Shown piece after piece: positions 1 to 8,715 of a stretch of 64,000 nucleotides of DNA (within the stretch, counting starts at the first letter, position 1; each line of letters starts with the position of its first letter). A program made the translations under genes and the position numbers. The stretch is from assembly GCF_002196705.1 (NCBI RefSeq), contig NZ_NADJ01000029.1, positions 1 to 64,000 on the forward strand, read 5' to 3'. The DNA comes from Desulfosporosinus sp. FKB (GTDB lineage Bacteria; Bacillota; Desulfitobacteriia; Desulfitobacteriales; Desulfitobacteriaceae). The notes beneath the pieces were generated by a model, which saw only the letters and a list, made by a program, of their open reading frames with translations, was not told where the DNA came from and did no database searches.

Positions 1-108
1 TGCCATACTTAATTTCTCTGAATTGAGTATTTTATGCAAGTTCTATCCGTGATAAGTTCTTTTGGTAAGTTAGCAATTCTATGAAAACAAGAGGAAAACA
101 ACGAAAAA

Positions 109-876
109 TTAAATTAATATAGGGAGAAAATGATTATTAGTTGTCTCGTTACTGAGGTTAGTCTCCTTGTCACTGAATTTAACTATAATTCCCTCCACTG
201 TAGAGTCGATGGATAGTACCATTTCTATGATGGCCTTTTTATACCGACTTTCTAACCAAGCTTGATAAAATTCGTTAGGACAGGTTAATACTAAATTATT
301 GCCATCTACGCTTGGAACTAAAGGGGCAATCCAATTCTCGTATGCTGCGGCTGAATAAAGTGACTGTAATTGTTTGGATGCTTTTTGCCATACATCTATA
401 AGGAGATCAGTAGACTCGTTTTTCTGTAATACTTTGCCGTGATCTGAGTCCATTTGAGTCTGCCCAATGGATTGGCAGTCATCAAAGATTGCCATGCTAG
501 CCTCTTGTTCACTTAGCCTTGTGAGGGATAGAGTGTTCTCTATGAAGAAGATCAATTTTTTGGAATATTCTATGTCACAATCTAGAATATACGTAACATG
601 GATATTCTCATTTTCGTTTTTTAAACTTAATATAATGATATGCCCCTTATAGTGAAACCCCAAAGATTCAGGAATAGTGCCAATTCTTAAGTTAGTGTCT
701 AATTTATCTATTGTGGATTGAGTACTTGTTTCAAATCCAGCTTCTCTGCGATGCAAAAAAATACGACTGTCTGAAGTGGGCATGTCGCAGAACCTAGCCA
801 GTTTCAGGGCAAATTGTTTTAGCTGACCCGAAGAAAAGATTTTATATTTGTAATCAAACATGACTTCAGTACGCAT
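109..876 (-). CDS. DnaA N-terminal-domain-containing protein, 255 aa
   Basis: The C-terminal third (about residues 160-235) matches the DnaA N-terminal protein-interaction domain: a Trp-containing first helix, then the pattern YENWIAPLVP, LVLTCPNEF and WLESRYK. No AAA+ ATPase or DNA-binding domain IV follows, so this is not a replication initiator by itself. The first 150 residues are unrecognised. In the family this domain binds DnaB helicase and other partners, and free-standing copies occur in accessory replication or regulatory proteins; a role in element replication is inference. The start at 876 has a G-rich stretch just upstream, but a second ATG 15 bases later is also possible. It lies at the left edge of the AT-rich accessory region. 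Confidence 0.65.
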   Translation of the reverse strand: MRTEVMFDYKYKIFSSGQLKQFALKLARFCDMPTSDSRIFLHRREAGFETSTQSTIDKLDTNLRIGTIPESLGFHYKGHIIILSLKNENENIHVTYILDCDIEYSKKLIFFIENTLSLTRLSEQEASMAIFDDCQSIGQTQMDSDHGKVLQKNESTDLLIDVWQKASKQLQSLYSAAAYENWIAPLVPSVDGNNLVLTCPNEFYQAWLESRYKKAIIEMVLSIDSTVEGIIVKFSDKETNLSNETTNNHFLPILI

Positions 877-1177
877 TGACCCCTACCCCCAAAATTCAAG
901 AATGTCTACCCTATATATTCCGCTCTATAGGTTTGAAACCCCTTTCTGAGTTTGATAAGATGCCCCTTGCCTTTTTATATGAAAGTTTTTGATTTAATAA
1001 GTACAAAAAATTATTCAGGTTGTAAGTCTTGGGTCAATATAGCTGAAACAAGGTGCGTGAAATAATTATCCCTTTCCACATGATCGTTTAGATAATCATT
1101 CTAATCATATGAAAGGATAATTTTATCTTTATGGAAGCATGGCCTGCGTATTCCGGCGTATCCGGACAGTGATTCTA

Positions 1178-1218
1178 GAGCCATCCGGATACTACCGGAA
1201 TTAGTGTCCGGATGGCTC
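1178..1218. repeat. Perfect 12-bp inverted repeat in a palindrome-rich gap
   Basis: The 429-base gap between 877 and 1305 has no gene but is full of dyad symmetry. GAGCCATCCGGA (1178-1189) is answered by TCCGGATGGCTC (1207-1218), and imperfect arms extend the fold outward to about 1140-1240. A second imperfect inverted repeat lies at about 1059-1130. The GC-rich CCGGA motifs contrast with the AT-rich surroundings. It could be an origin, recombination or REP-like structure; the sequence alone does not decide. Confidence 0.6.
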
Positions 1219-1249
1219 CGAAATATGCATATGGCCTTTCTAGAAAAGA

Positions 1250-1286
1250 TTAATACAAATAAGGTGTAGCCAAAACGGTTACACCC
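1250..1286 (-). terminator. Rho-independent terminator of the 1306-2115 gene
   Basis: On the minus strand GGTGTAACC and GGCTACACC form a 9-bp stem with one mismatch, followed by a T-rich run, 20 bases past the stop codon at 1306. Confidence 0.6.
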
Positions 1287-1305
1287 TATTTGTTCTCCTA
1301 AGGAA

Positions 1306-2115
1306 TTAGTTCTGAACTGCGGTTAATATTCCGTTGTCAAGATACAAATAGCCACCATTATCATAAACCCATTGCTCATGAGTGCCAAAGGTAGTTACAG
1401 TTCTATTTATTTTATTTGGTTTTCCCCAAGCGGAATCCAATATTTCTTGTGCTGTCATTCCGATCTTTACGCCTCGTGTTTTTGCTAAGGCTTTAGCTTT
1501 AGCATCTGTTTCTGCCTGAGCTTTAGCATCTGCTGCCGCTTGAGCTTTGGCTTCAGCATCTAAATCAGCTTGATACTGCTGTAAGAGTGCTTTTGCAGTT
1601 TCGTTAGAAGAGTCAAATTTTAAAACTAAATTTATCTCGTTAATTGCCGTGTCATAATCTTGATTACTTGAGGCTGCTTTAGCATCTGCAAATTTTCCAT
1701 TAATATAAAGTTTACTGCACTCTGCAATTTTGTCTTTAGCAGAACTGAACCTTTTTGAATCTTGAGGAATTACCTCTTTAAATGCATCATAAGCCTCTAA
1801 ATAATTTTTATTGTTTAGTTGATTCATCCCCTCTTGATATTTGTCTGAGGAAAGTTTTAAACTATTGGCTAATTTAAGTTTTTCTTGTACAGAATCATCT
1901 GTTTTATAGGAAAGTGCGGCTTTATAGTGTTCTATTGCATCTGAATAATTCTCAGCCTTAAAACTTTTGTCACCTTCCGTTATATTTGAGTTAAAATCCC
2001 TATAATTACTCGCCCATAAAATAAGTGCAATACAAATACATGAAAATATAATTGCCCCTAACTGGAGCTTTCTTTTAGAGAAATTACTATTGCTTAGGAG
2101 CCTCTTAAGTGACAT
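1306..2115 (-). CDS. Membrane-anchored TPR-like protein with C-terminal BamE/SmpA-like domain, 269 aa
   Basis: One membrane segment lies at about residues 16-36, after a Lys/Arg-rich N-terminus, so the rest probably faces outside. Residues 45-185 hold helical repeats with TPR spacing (AENYSDAIEHYKAAL, NKNYLEAYDAFKEV), then an Ala/Lys/Asp-rich stretch, then a domain beginning at about 212 with the pattern IGMTAQEILDSAWGKP, typical of SmpA/BamE-like folds. The end of the protein is nearly identical to that of the gene at 5935-7029, so the two are paralogs. In a Gram-positive there is no BAM complex, so a cell-surface scaffold role is only inference. A terminator follows the gene. Confidence 0.7.
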   Translation of the reverse strand: MSLKRLLSNSNFSKRKLQLGAIIFSCICIALILWASNYRDFNSNITEGDKSFKAENYSDAIEHYKAALSYKTDDSVQEKLKLANSLKLSSDKYQEGMNQLNNKNYLEAYDAFKEVIPQDSKRFSSAKDKIAECSKLYINGKFADAKAASSNQDYDTAINEINLVLKFDSSNETAKALLQQYQADLDAEAKAQAAADAKAQAETDAKAKALAKTRGVKIGMTAQEILDSAWGKPNKINRTVTTFGTHEQWVYDNGGYLYLDNGILTAVQN

Positions 2116-2342
2116 TTTCTAACGCATCCTTTCAGATATTTATATATCATTCACTATATCACCAGATATAATAATAATTTGTCAAAATTCATCGAATCAC
2201 TGAAAATGACTTTAGCTTATTTAGAACATTATTTAACTTTGTCTATAAATCAATTGATTTCGCATACAATAAAGGGGGCGTTTTTATAAAGTGAAATCCC
2301 CCTAGTATTAGGCATGTTAAAAGGTAATCCAGATACAATGAT

Positions 2343-2377
2343 ATGTCTACGAAATATAAATATGATTACATAGACAT
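2343..2377. promoter_or_regulatory. Inverted repeat upstream of the recombinase gene
   Basis: ATGTCTA (2343-2349) and TAGACAT (2371-2377) form a 7-bp inverted repeat 47 bases before the recombinase start. Resolvases often bind dyads upstream of their own gene, so this is a candidate operator or crossover site. The rest of the 2116-2423 gap is AT-rich with no other clear signal. Confidence 0.3.
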
Positions 2378-2423
2378 GCGATAAAAATTGTGATAATATT
2401 TGTTTAGAAGGAGTTGGTACTTC

Positions 2424-3062
2424 GTGACAAATATTATAGGCTATATGAGAGTTTCAACTAAGGATAGACAAACAACAGATAGACAGGAGTTAACTCTTAA
2501 AGATTATGCCAAAAGAAATGGATTTACATTTGATAAGTTGGTTAGTGATAAAGTAAGTGGTACAATCAAAGCAAATAATAGGTTTGAATACGCTAAGATT
2601 AAAGAGAATATGCGGAGTGGAGACATACTGGTTCTCACTGACCTAGATAGACTTGGCAGAAATGCCGATGATGTAATTCGAGAGCTTAAGGAACTAAAAG
2701 CCAATAACATTAAAGTTGTTGCTTTAGATATGCCATATCTGAATGAGTGGAACAGGGTTAATGATAATTCAATGTTTGATATGGTCATAGATATTGTCAT
2801 AACGATTAAAGCACATATGGCTCAGCAAGAGAGAGAAAAGATAGTTTCTAGGATTAATCAAGGTTTAGCAGTTGCCAAAGAGAGAGGGAAAAAGCTAGGC
2901 AGACCAAGGGTTACGTTACCAGATAATTTTGTAAAGGAATATAAGAAGTTTTCAAATGGAGAATACGGTAAAATGACAGCTTCAGGATTCGCCAAGATGT
3001 TAGGTATTGGCAGAGCAACGCTCTATAAATATATCGAAATATATAAGTCTGTGGTGGATTGA
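2424..3062 (+). CDS. Serine recombinase (resolvase/invertase family), 212 aa
   Basis: The N-terminus reads GYMRVSTKDRQ, with the nucleophile serine at residue 11, followed by the resolvase pattern DRLGRNADDV (about 77-86) and the long helix containing QQEREKI. Residues 150-165 (GLAVAKERGKKLGRPR) lead into a C-terminal helix-turn-helix, as in gamma-delta/Hin-type small recombinases. I chose the GTG at 2424 because AAGGAG lies 10 bases upstream and the catalytic-domain start then aligns; the ATG at 2400 lacks such a site. It probably performs resolution or inversion for the surrounding mobile region; an inverted repeat just upstream could be its site. Confidence 0.88.
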   Translation: MTNIIGYMRVSTKDRQTTDRQELTLKDYAKRNGFTFDKLVSDKVSGTIKANNRFEYAKIKENMRSGDILVLTDLDRLGRNADDVIRELKELKANNIKVVALDMPYLNEWNRVNDNSMFDMVIDIVITIKAHMAQQEREKIVSRINQGLAVAKERGKKLGRPRVTLPDNFVKEYKKFSNGEYGKMTASGFAKMLGIGRATLYKYIEIYKSVVD

Positions 3063-3572
3063 TCCTTCATTTTTTCTAGAATTTCTGTTGACGATATGGA
3101 TGGGGCGATAAAACACTACTTTTCATAGCCTTAAATAAAAAAAAGAAGGAGTGTATCTACTCACAGGAAAAGGAAATATTCAAATTTTAAGTTATTCTAA
3201 ACTACATATCTTAGAAAATCGAAAAGTTGATCACCCAATGATTATCGTCAGGTTCGGTAGCTACTTATTTCTTATTTCTCATCATACTAAAGGTAGTGAT
3301 TTTCTTCTCAAAGGCGAGGCTAATCATTTTTCTTTAATTGTATTTGGTGGAGTGTAGTTTATTGAACGAAAAACAAAAATTAATAAAACACACCCCCCAC
3401 TTCTTTGATGATAGGGATTATTACAATATTTTTACAGCATTCTTTTGGATCTTTTAACGTAAAAATGAAGGAAAAATAGAAACATATAGTAATAGTAACT
3501 CAAATGAAATTGATTTAGCCGTTTTACTTATTGCAGTTTGAATATCTTTTATAGAATAGAGGATGTGACAGG
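3063..3572. other. Intergenic stretch, no convincing gene
   Basis: A 68-codon frame opens at GTG 3151, but that GTG is part of the AAGGAG-like sequence itself, so nothing places a ribosome there, and the product matches no family I know. There is low-complexity A/T sequence near 3360-3480. It may be a remnant of a decayed gene. Confidence 0.4.
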
Positions 3573-4106
3573 ATGAGTTCAGATCAAGTACAATGGATAC
3601 AAGCCATTGCAGCTGTAGTTCAAGCGATTGCTGCAATAATGATTATAGGGGTTACGTATCATCTAACTCAAAAAAGTGTTGAAATATCAAAACAGCAAAA
3701 AGAAATTTCTGAGTCCTTGTTTAATAATGCTAGTGAAATGGATGATCAAATTAGAAAAAAAGTTAGTATAGTACTTCAGTTAAAATTAATTGAAATTGAG
3801 GATTCTCTGCGTACTTTCACAAACCAAGCAAATTGTCTTGGTATTGTAAATCTAGATATAGACGTAGATATTAGTACCGAAATGCTAATTAAATACCTAT
3901 CTGTAAAGCAGTATAAAGAATTTTTAGATGTTCTAAAAGATTTTAGTTTTTTACGCAAGGGTTTTAGAGAATCATCATCTGGTTGTGGTTATTTCATACC
4001 AGATGAAGCACATAGTAATGCTAATCGAATTATTGATACGACAAGAAGATTAAAATTTGAGTTGGCAAAAATCATAGATATTGACTCAGGAATGAATTTT
4101 ATGTAA
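3573..4106 (+). CDS. Hypothetical membrane-anchored coiled-coil protein, 177 aa
   Basis: An Ala/Ile-rich hydrophobic segment spans about residues 9-30 (AIAAVVQAIAAIMIIGVTY), followed by a charged helical stretch (about 32-60) and a soluble C-terminal domain of about 110 residues. I recognise no family. This layout (short N-terminal anchor plus helical cytosolic domain) is common among small accessory genes near defence loci and phage islands. GAGG at about 3560 precedes the ATG. The next gene begins 53 bases downstream, so the two may be co-transcribed. Function unknown. Confidence 0.55.
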   Translation: MSSDQVQWIQAIAAVVQAIAAIMIIGVTYHLTQKSVEISKQQKEISESLFNNASEMDDQIRKKVSIVLQLKLIEIEDSLRTFTNQANCLGIVNLDIDVDISTEMLIKYLSVKQYKEFLDVLKDFSFLRKGFRESSSGCGYFIPDEAHSNANRIIDTTRRLKFELAKIIDIDSGMNFM

Positions 4107-4158
4107 CTCTAAGTTAGAATTTGGGTAATTAGATTATAGGAAAGGTGCATCAATAGTT

Positions 4159-5097
4159 TTGGATGAGAGCTTACGGAATATTATAGAACAAGTAGTACGT
4201 GCGGAAATTGCCAAAGATTTAAGTGAATTACTTAAAGAATGCCTTTGTGTATTAGAGTCAAAAAATGCTAATAAAAGAGAATTCATTAGTGTTCTTAATG
4301 AGAGATTGACAAATATTGGAGGAGTCCATAGGCTTGATACACTATTGAGTAGTAATACACATATTTTACAAAATGTTTATGTGCATGATTACAAAGTAGC
4401 ACCAGTAATTTATGTGTCTCATAGGCTCATTTCAAGCAATAAAATTCGAGACTATAAAGTTACACTACATAAATTAATAGATATGTTTGACAATGAATTT
4501 AATGAACCTAAGACAGTGGGCTTAAAGAAAGATCAGGTTAATAACGTTTTACATTTTCTTCAATCCGAGTATAGAATTTTTGACATTATAACATGCAAAA
4601 CAGACCTAGAAATATTTCTTTTTAATAACTCACACAAACAATTCAATTCGTTCTGTGAAGTATTTTACGATGAAAAGGAGCCAGAAACTTATCACAAAAG
4701 GTTTATATTTACCTTTGCCTCTCGATCTGAAGAACATGACCCATATCAAGTGTTGATTCATGAGATTGGACATGCATTACAAGTCGCATTAACCCATCAA
4801 GGTATGATGACACCAGACTCCTTTATTGAAATGAATAAAGAACTTGATGTTTATCTGGAAAACAATACAGTTGTGTCTGCAGAGGTATTTGCAGACATAT
4901 TTTCTGTTGTAGTAATGAATAACTCATACTTTGCTGTCCATAATGATCTAATCAGAATTTTCCCACCTGAAGTCTTGGATTTATTCAAGTGTTATTTTAA
5001 AATGCTATTTGAATATGCTCTTGAGAATAAAGAAGTGCTAAAAACCAAAAAGTTGGATATAATTTGGGCTAACTCTGGAAAGCCCCCGAAAAGTTGA
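4159..5097 (+). CDS. Putative zinc metallopeptidase (HExxH), 312 aa
   Basis: Residues 201-205 read HEIGH, the zinc-binding motif of gluzincin/metzincin-like proteases, within VLIHEIGHALQVAL. About 40 residues later comes AEVFADIFS (E242, D246), a plausible third ligand and support helix. The first 190 residues are unrecognised and mostly helical. There is no signal peptide or membrane segment, so it probably acts in the cytosol, as ImmA/IrrE-like island peptidases do, although it is longer and not clearly of that family. The start is TTG, with GGAAAGGTG about 12 bases upstream. Its 3' end overlaps the antisense decayed gene at 5179-5375. Confidence 0.6.
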   Translation: MDESLRNIIEQVVRAEIAKDLSELLKECLCVLESKNANKREFISVLNERLTNIGGVHRLDTLLSSNTHILQNVYVHDYKVAPVIYVSHRLISSNKIRDYKVTLHKLIDMFDNEFNEPKTVGLKKDQVNNVLHFLQSEYRIFDIITCKTDLEIFLFNNSHKQFNSFCEVFYDEKEPETYHKRFIFTFASRSEEHDPYQVLIHEIGHALQVALTHQGMMTPDSFIEMNKELDVYLENNTVVSAEVFADIFSVVVMNNSYFAVHNDLIRIFPPEVLDLFKCYFKMLFEYALENKEVLKTKKLDIIWANSGKPPKS

Positions 5098-5178
5098 CCC
5101 ATGTGACTTCCAAAAAACGGACTCCCTTTGGCACTTTTTTGATTAGAGTCAGTTTTTAGCTTGAAACAAAGAGATAAT

Positions 5179-5375
5179 TTAAAAATGAAAATCTCTAAAT
5201 GAATCGAAATTACCTTCAGCAAGTTCCTGTTTTGCCCTAATTGCTTGTTCCTTATCCTAGTCGATTTTAACCACTTCAAAAGTGTCATTGATGTACTTTC
5301 AAAGCTTTTCTGCACCTTTTCATCGATGTATTTAACAAAATCTAAAAGTACTTCTTTAGTATCCTTCGCATTCAT
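5179..5375 (-). pseudogene. Decayed small gene with frameshift and in-frame stop
   Basis: AAGGAGG lies 7 bases before an ATG at 5375, giving MNAKDTKEVLLDFVKYIDEK. After about 25 codons the coding character moves to another frame, which reads NDTFEVVKID, a TAG stop, then DKEQAIRAKQELAEGNFDSF and a TAA at 5179. The strong ribosome site plus a sensible protein in two frames points to a frameshift and a nonsense mutation in a protein of about 65 residues. Staying in the first frame would run antisense into the metallopeptidase gene. Function unknown. Confidence 0.5.
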
Positions 5376-5934
5376 GATATGCCTCCTTGCTTGAAACTAT
5401 TGGCTATTATATTCTTGCACTTATCACAGAAACCCTTATTGAATGAAATTGGTTTAGTACGGACGGGGGTACTTTACATATATCGGAATTATCTTCCAGA
5501 GCAATAAAGACATAGTTGTTCTGTATCAATCGGCAATTTATTTGATGACTTGCGATTGTATCGGAACGTAAAGTTTAAATTACTAAATAAATACTAAATA
5601 AAATGTGCGAGAGGATTGTCAGTAAGACCAAAGGGTTAAAAATATAAAGCCTTAGATAATAAATATCGAAATCTATGCTCAAGAGAGGCGTACAGTACGT
5701 CTTTTTTGTTTTTATATAAAAATTGGAAGGACTTTTGTGTAAAAAGCAGAATTTTGTAGAGAGATGGATTTGTGCTTTATTATACGAAATTGATACTGGG
5801 GATATTGAAGAGTCGTGATTTGGCAACAGGGAGGTAATATCACAGATCAATTATTCAAGTGTATAACTCATAGGCAAGAAAAAAGAGGTAGTCAGATTTG
5901 AGAAAATTACTAACATATTGGAATTTAAAAATTT
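5376..5934. other. Intergenic stretch with possible gene remnant
   Basis: AT-rich sequence with short direct repeats (ACTAAATAA at about 5580-5600). On the plus strand at about 5724-5817 an open stretch reads LEGLLCKKQNFVERWICALL then YEIDTGDIEES before a stop, without a ribosome site: perhaps the end of a lost gene. A minus-strand frame at 5575-5850 has no ribosome site and an implausible composition. Confidence 0.35.
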
Positions 5935-7029
5935 ATGAAATTACAAAATCCAAGTAAAGGGAAACTACTTCAATATCGAAAAGGAAAATACTTTTCAACG
6001 AGAGGAATGGTCGTTTTGGACTTATCTAATAATTTTGAGAAAGTCGAAGGAATAGAACGACAAAAAAATAAGGAGAAATTCAAAGAGTTTATTATAAAGA
6101 TTAGAAGTTTATCGAAAAAATATAAAATATTTTTTGCAATATTTATATCTGTTTTGGTATCCATACCAATTATTATTTATTACAATAACATTAGACTATT
6201 TAATTCATATGTAACAAAAGGTAATACATATATGTCAAATAGCCAATATTCAGAAGCAAAAGCATCCTTTGTATTGGCTTTAAAATATCATTCTGATAAT
6301 TTAATTTTAGAAAAATTAAATTTGGCTAATTTTAATTTGAATGTCGTAAAAGGTAATACCTATATGTCAAGTGAACAATATTTAAATGCCGAATCCTCGT
6401 TTGAATTAGCTTTAAAATATCACTCTGATAATTCCATTTTAGAAAAACATGATTTAGCTGAAGCATTAGCAAATTCATTAAACTGCTATAATCAAGGTAT
6501 AATCCATTACAAAGATAATGATTTTTTAAATGCTTCTTTATTGTTTAGTTCTGTTTCGCCAAAAGATACAAAAAGATATTCCGATGCACAATCAAGATTA
6601 CAAGATAGTAAACGGAAATTTTTTGAAAGTATTAACAATATAGCAAATCAGGGTGACTATACTGATGCAATTTCTCAATTAACAAAATCGTCTTCTGATT
6701 TATATGCTAACTTATTTACTAACGATAAATTAGAAATAGAACAATTAGAAAAGCAATATCAATCAGATGCAGATCTAAAATCAAATACTGAAGCTGAAGC
6801 GAGGGCTAAAGATCAAGCAAAAGAAGAAACAGATGCAAAAGCTCTAGAAAAGACACAAGGGGTGCGAATAGGAATGACTGAACAAGAAGTATTGGATTCT
6901 TCTTGGGGAAAACCTCAAAAAACAAACAAAACGATAACAGCATATGGAACTACTGAGCAATGGGTTTATGCTGACGGTAATGGATATTTATATTTTGATA
7001 ATGGAATTTTGACTGCTGTGCAAAATTAA
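5935..7029 (+). CDS. Membrane-anchored TPR-like protein with C-terminal BamE/SmpA-like domain, 364 aa
   Basis: This is a paralog of the gene at 1306-2115. A basic N-terminal region of about 65 residues precedes one membrane segment (KIFFAIFISVLVSIPIIIYY). Two nearly identical repeats follow (VTKGNTYMSNSQYSEAKASF and VVKGNTYMSSEQYLNAESSF), then further helical repeats, an acidic/Ala-rich linker and the domain starting GVRIGMTEQEVLDSSWGKP. The last residues, DNGILTAVQN, match the paralog exactly. The start is uncertain: the ATG at 5935 has no good ribosome site, and an ATG at 6007 has GAGAGG too close. A hairpin terminator follows at 7099. Confidence 0.68.
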   Translation: MKLQNPSKGKLLQYRKGKYFSTRGMVVLDLSNNFEKVEGIERQKNKEKFKEFIIKIRSLSKKYKIFFAIFISVLVSIPIIIYYNNIRLFNSYVTKGNTYMSNSQYSEAKASFVLALKYHSDNLILEKLNLANFNLNVVKGNTYMSSEQYLNAESSFELALKYHSDNSILEKHDLAEALANSLNCYNQGIIHYKDNDFLNASLLFSSVSPKDTKRYSDAQSRLQDSKRKFFESINNIANQGDYTDAISQLTKSSSDLYANLFTNDKLEIEQLEKQYQSDADLKSNTEAEARAKDQAKEETDAKALEKTQGVRIGMTEQEVLDSSWGKPQKTNKTITAYGTTEQWVYADGNGYLYFDNGILTAVQN

Positions 7030-7098
7030 ATAAATTTCTTTAGGACACAGAGTTTATTTCTATTTTAAATTCAAAATCGAATAAGATTATCAAGCAAA

Positions 7099-7131
7099 AA
7101 GCCAAGGCGTTAAAATATAACACTTTGGCTT
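7099..7131 (+). terminator. Terminator-like hairpin after the TPR/BamE-like gene
   Basis: AAGCCAA (7099-7105) pairs with TTGGCTT (7125-7131), and a moderately T-rich run follows. Confidence 0.5.
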
Positions 7132-7217
7132 CATTCATTTAACTAATATATATAGAAATTGAGGTGATTCTATGTTAGCAACAACTTATTTAACTGTATT
7201 CAAAATTTTAAAGAATA

Positions 7218-7391
7218 TTACGATGTAACGGAGAGAATGTTGTTGTGATCTCTGAAATCTAGGAGTTTAAAAGCTGTATAGACTACTAGAAGGTCATTAA
7301 TGCCTTCTGGAATGATTTCAAATATTTGCATTAAGGCAGGGATATTTAGGAAACTTGTTGAATTATAGGTTAGAGTAATATTTGCATACAT
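7218..7391 (-). CDS. Small hypothetical protein or gene remnant
   Basis: On the minus strand an ATG at 7391 has AAGGG 6 bases upstream and gives about 57 residues beginning MYANITLTYNSTSF and containing EGINDLLVVYTAFKLLDFRD. The composition is protein-like, but I know no family. On the opposite strand an 18-codon frame (7172-7228) also has a fair ribosome site (GAGGTGAT). One or both may be remnants; the 7030-7503 gap otherwise holds only the terminator at 7099. Confidence 0.25.
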   Translation of the reverse strand: MYANITLTYNSTSFLNIPALMQIFEIIPEGINDLLVVYTAFKLLDFRDHNNILSVTS

Positions 7392-7503
7392 AAATCCCTT
7401 AACCATAGGTTAGGTCACTTATATACGGGGCTATTAGGAAATTGCATTAATGATTAGAGAGTCAATTCATTATAATAAGTTGGGTACGATGGGTGGGTAT
7501 TTA

Positions 7504-8715
7504 GTGAAAGATAGAGCAGCTATTAATACAATTAAAGGTTATTTTTATCAATTTGATTATTCGATCCTAAAAATACTTGAATTACGTAATGATGCAGATT
7601 CAATAACTGTTGAAGGAATTGAAGATGTAGATATATCTGAGTTGGAGGGTAATACAGCAATTCAGTGTAAATATTATGCAAACACTGAATACAATCACTC
7701 TGAAATAGCACTGTCTATTAGATTTATGTTAAAAGATTTTAAAGGACGTAAGGATATTGGAACTGCCGCCATTAATTATAAATTGTATGGCTATTATCAA
7801 AAAGGGCAAGAAAAATTGCCAAATTCAATAACGGTAGATTTCTTAAAAAAACATTTTTTAACGTTTACTCATAACAAAGCTAAAATACTCTATTATCAAG
7901 ATTTGAAGATAGCTGATGTTGAACTTGAAGACTTCTTAAAACACTTACAAATAGAAATAAATGCTGAAGAATTCTCTCAACAAATTGAAAATATTCTTCA
8001 AATACTTCAAGTACGATTTAAGTGCTCAAAATTCGAGGCTGAACATTATTATTATAATAATGCGTTGAAGATAATTAAAGAATTTGCCATTCGGCAAGAT
8101 ATTAGGGATCGAAGAATATTTAAAAAGGAATTCATTGATTTGATCGACAAGAGGGAAATTTTGTTTAATAAATGGTTTTATTTCTTTAGAGGTCAAAAAG
8201 AGGTCTTTAAAAAATTAAGGAAGGAATATTTTTCTGATTTTAATGTATTGCCATTTGAAAGATTTTTTCTGATTGAGGTGGATAAATCAAATTATTCTAG
8301 AGTCGAGCTGAAAGATATACTTCGCTTAATTTCAGATAAATGGTCAAAGTTATCAAAACGAACCCCAAATCCTTTTTGCCCATATATATATATTCATGAT
8401 TTAGAGCGTGATGAATTAGTAAATTTGAAAACAGATTTACACCAAGAAGGGTTTAATTTTATTGATGGTTTTCCTTTTAATGGGGCACCCTTTGATTCTA
8501 AAGTGATCCTTAAGTCTGCAGATTATCATAACCAAATAAAAATAAAAATGATTGACAAATTAGATTATATAAATTTGATATTAGACGAAATAAATAAAAC
8601 AAAAGAAGTTTATCAATTTTATAAAGATAAGCCATATTTTGAATTAAATAATCCCAAGATTAAGCATGTAAAAATTCAAAATTTCCATATAAAAAACCTA
8701 AAGGAGATTATATAA
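7504..8715 (+). CDS. DUF4297-like putative nuclease, partner of HerA
   Basis: The N-terminus reads AAINTIKGYFYQFDYSILKI, and about 45 residues on comes VEGIEDVDI followed by NTAIQCKYY. This is the D-(x)n-QxK pattern of restriction-endonuclease-fold (PD-(D/E)XK/Mrr-like) DUF4297 proteins, which cut DNA in several antiphage systems. The remaining 300 residues are helical, unrecognised and probably sensor or assembly parts. The stop lies directly before the HerA reading frame, so they form an operon; DUF4297 nucleases paired with HerA are an established defence architecture. I chose GTG 7504, which follows GGGTGGG and starts next to the conserved region; ATG 7450 is in frame but lacks a ribosome site. 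Confidence 0.72.
   Translation: MKDRAAINTIKGYFYQFDYSILKILELRNDADSITVEGIEDVDISELEGNTAIQCKYYANTEYNHSEIALSIRFMLKDFKGRKDIGTAAINYKLYGYYQKGQEKLPNSITVDFLKKHFLTFTHNKAKILYYQDLKIADVELEDFLKHLQIEINAEEFSQQIENILQILQVRFKCSKFEAEHYYYNNALKIIKEFAIRQDIRDRRIFKKEFIDLIDKREILFNKWFYFFRGQKEVFKKLRKEYFSDFNVLPFERFFLIEVDKSNYSRVELKDILRLISDKWSKLSKRTPNPFCPYIYIHDLERDELVNLKTDLHQEGFNFIDGFPFNGAPFDSKVILKSADYHNQIKIKMIDKLDYINLILDEINKTKEVYQFYKDKPYFELNNPKIKHVKIQNFHIKNLKEII

Noticed and set aside
3151-3357. 68-codon plus-strand frame starting at GTG
   Set aside because: The GTG overlaps the AAGGAG sequence that would have to serve as its ribosome site, and the product is unlike any family.
5575-5850. 91-codon minus-strand frame
   Set aside because: No ribosome site, and an odd composition in a very AT-rich gap; the opposite strand looks at least as protein-like.
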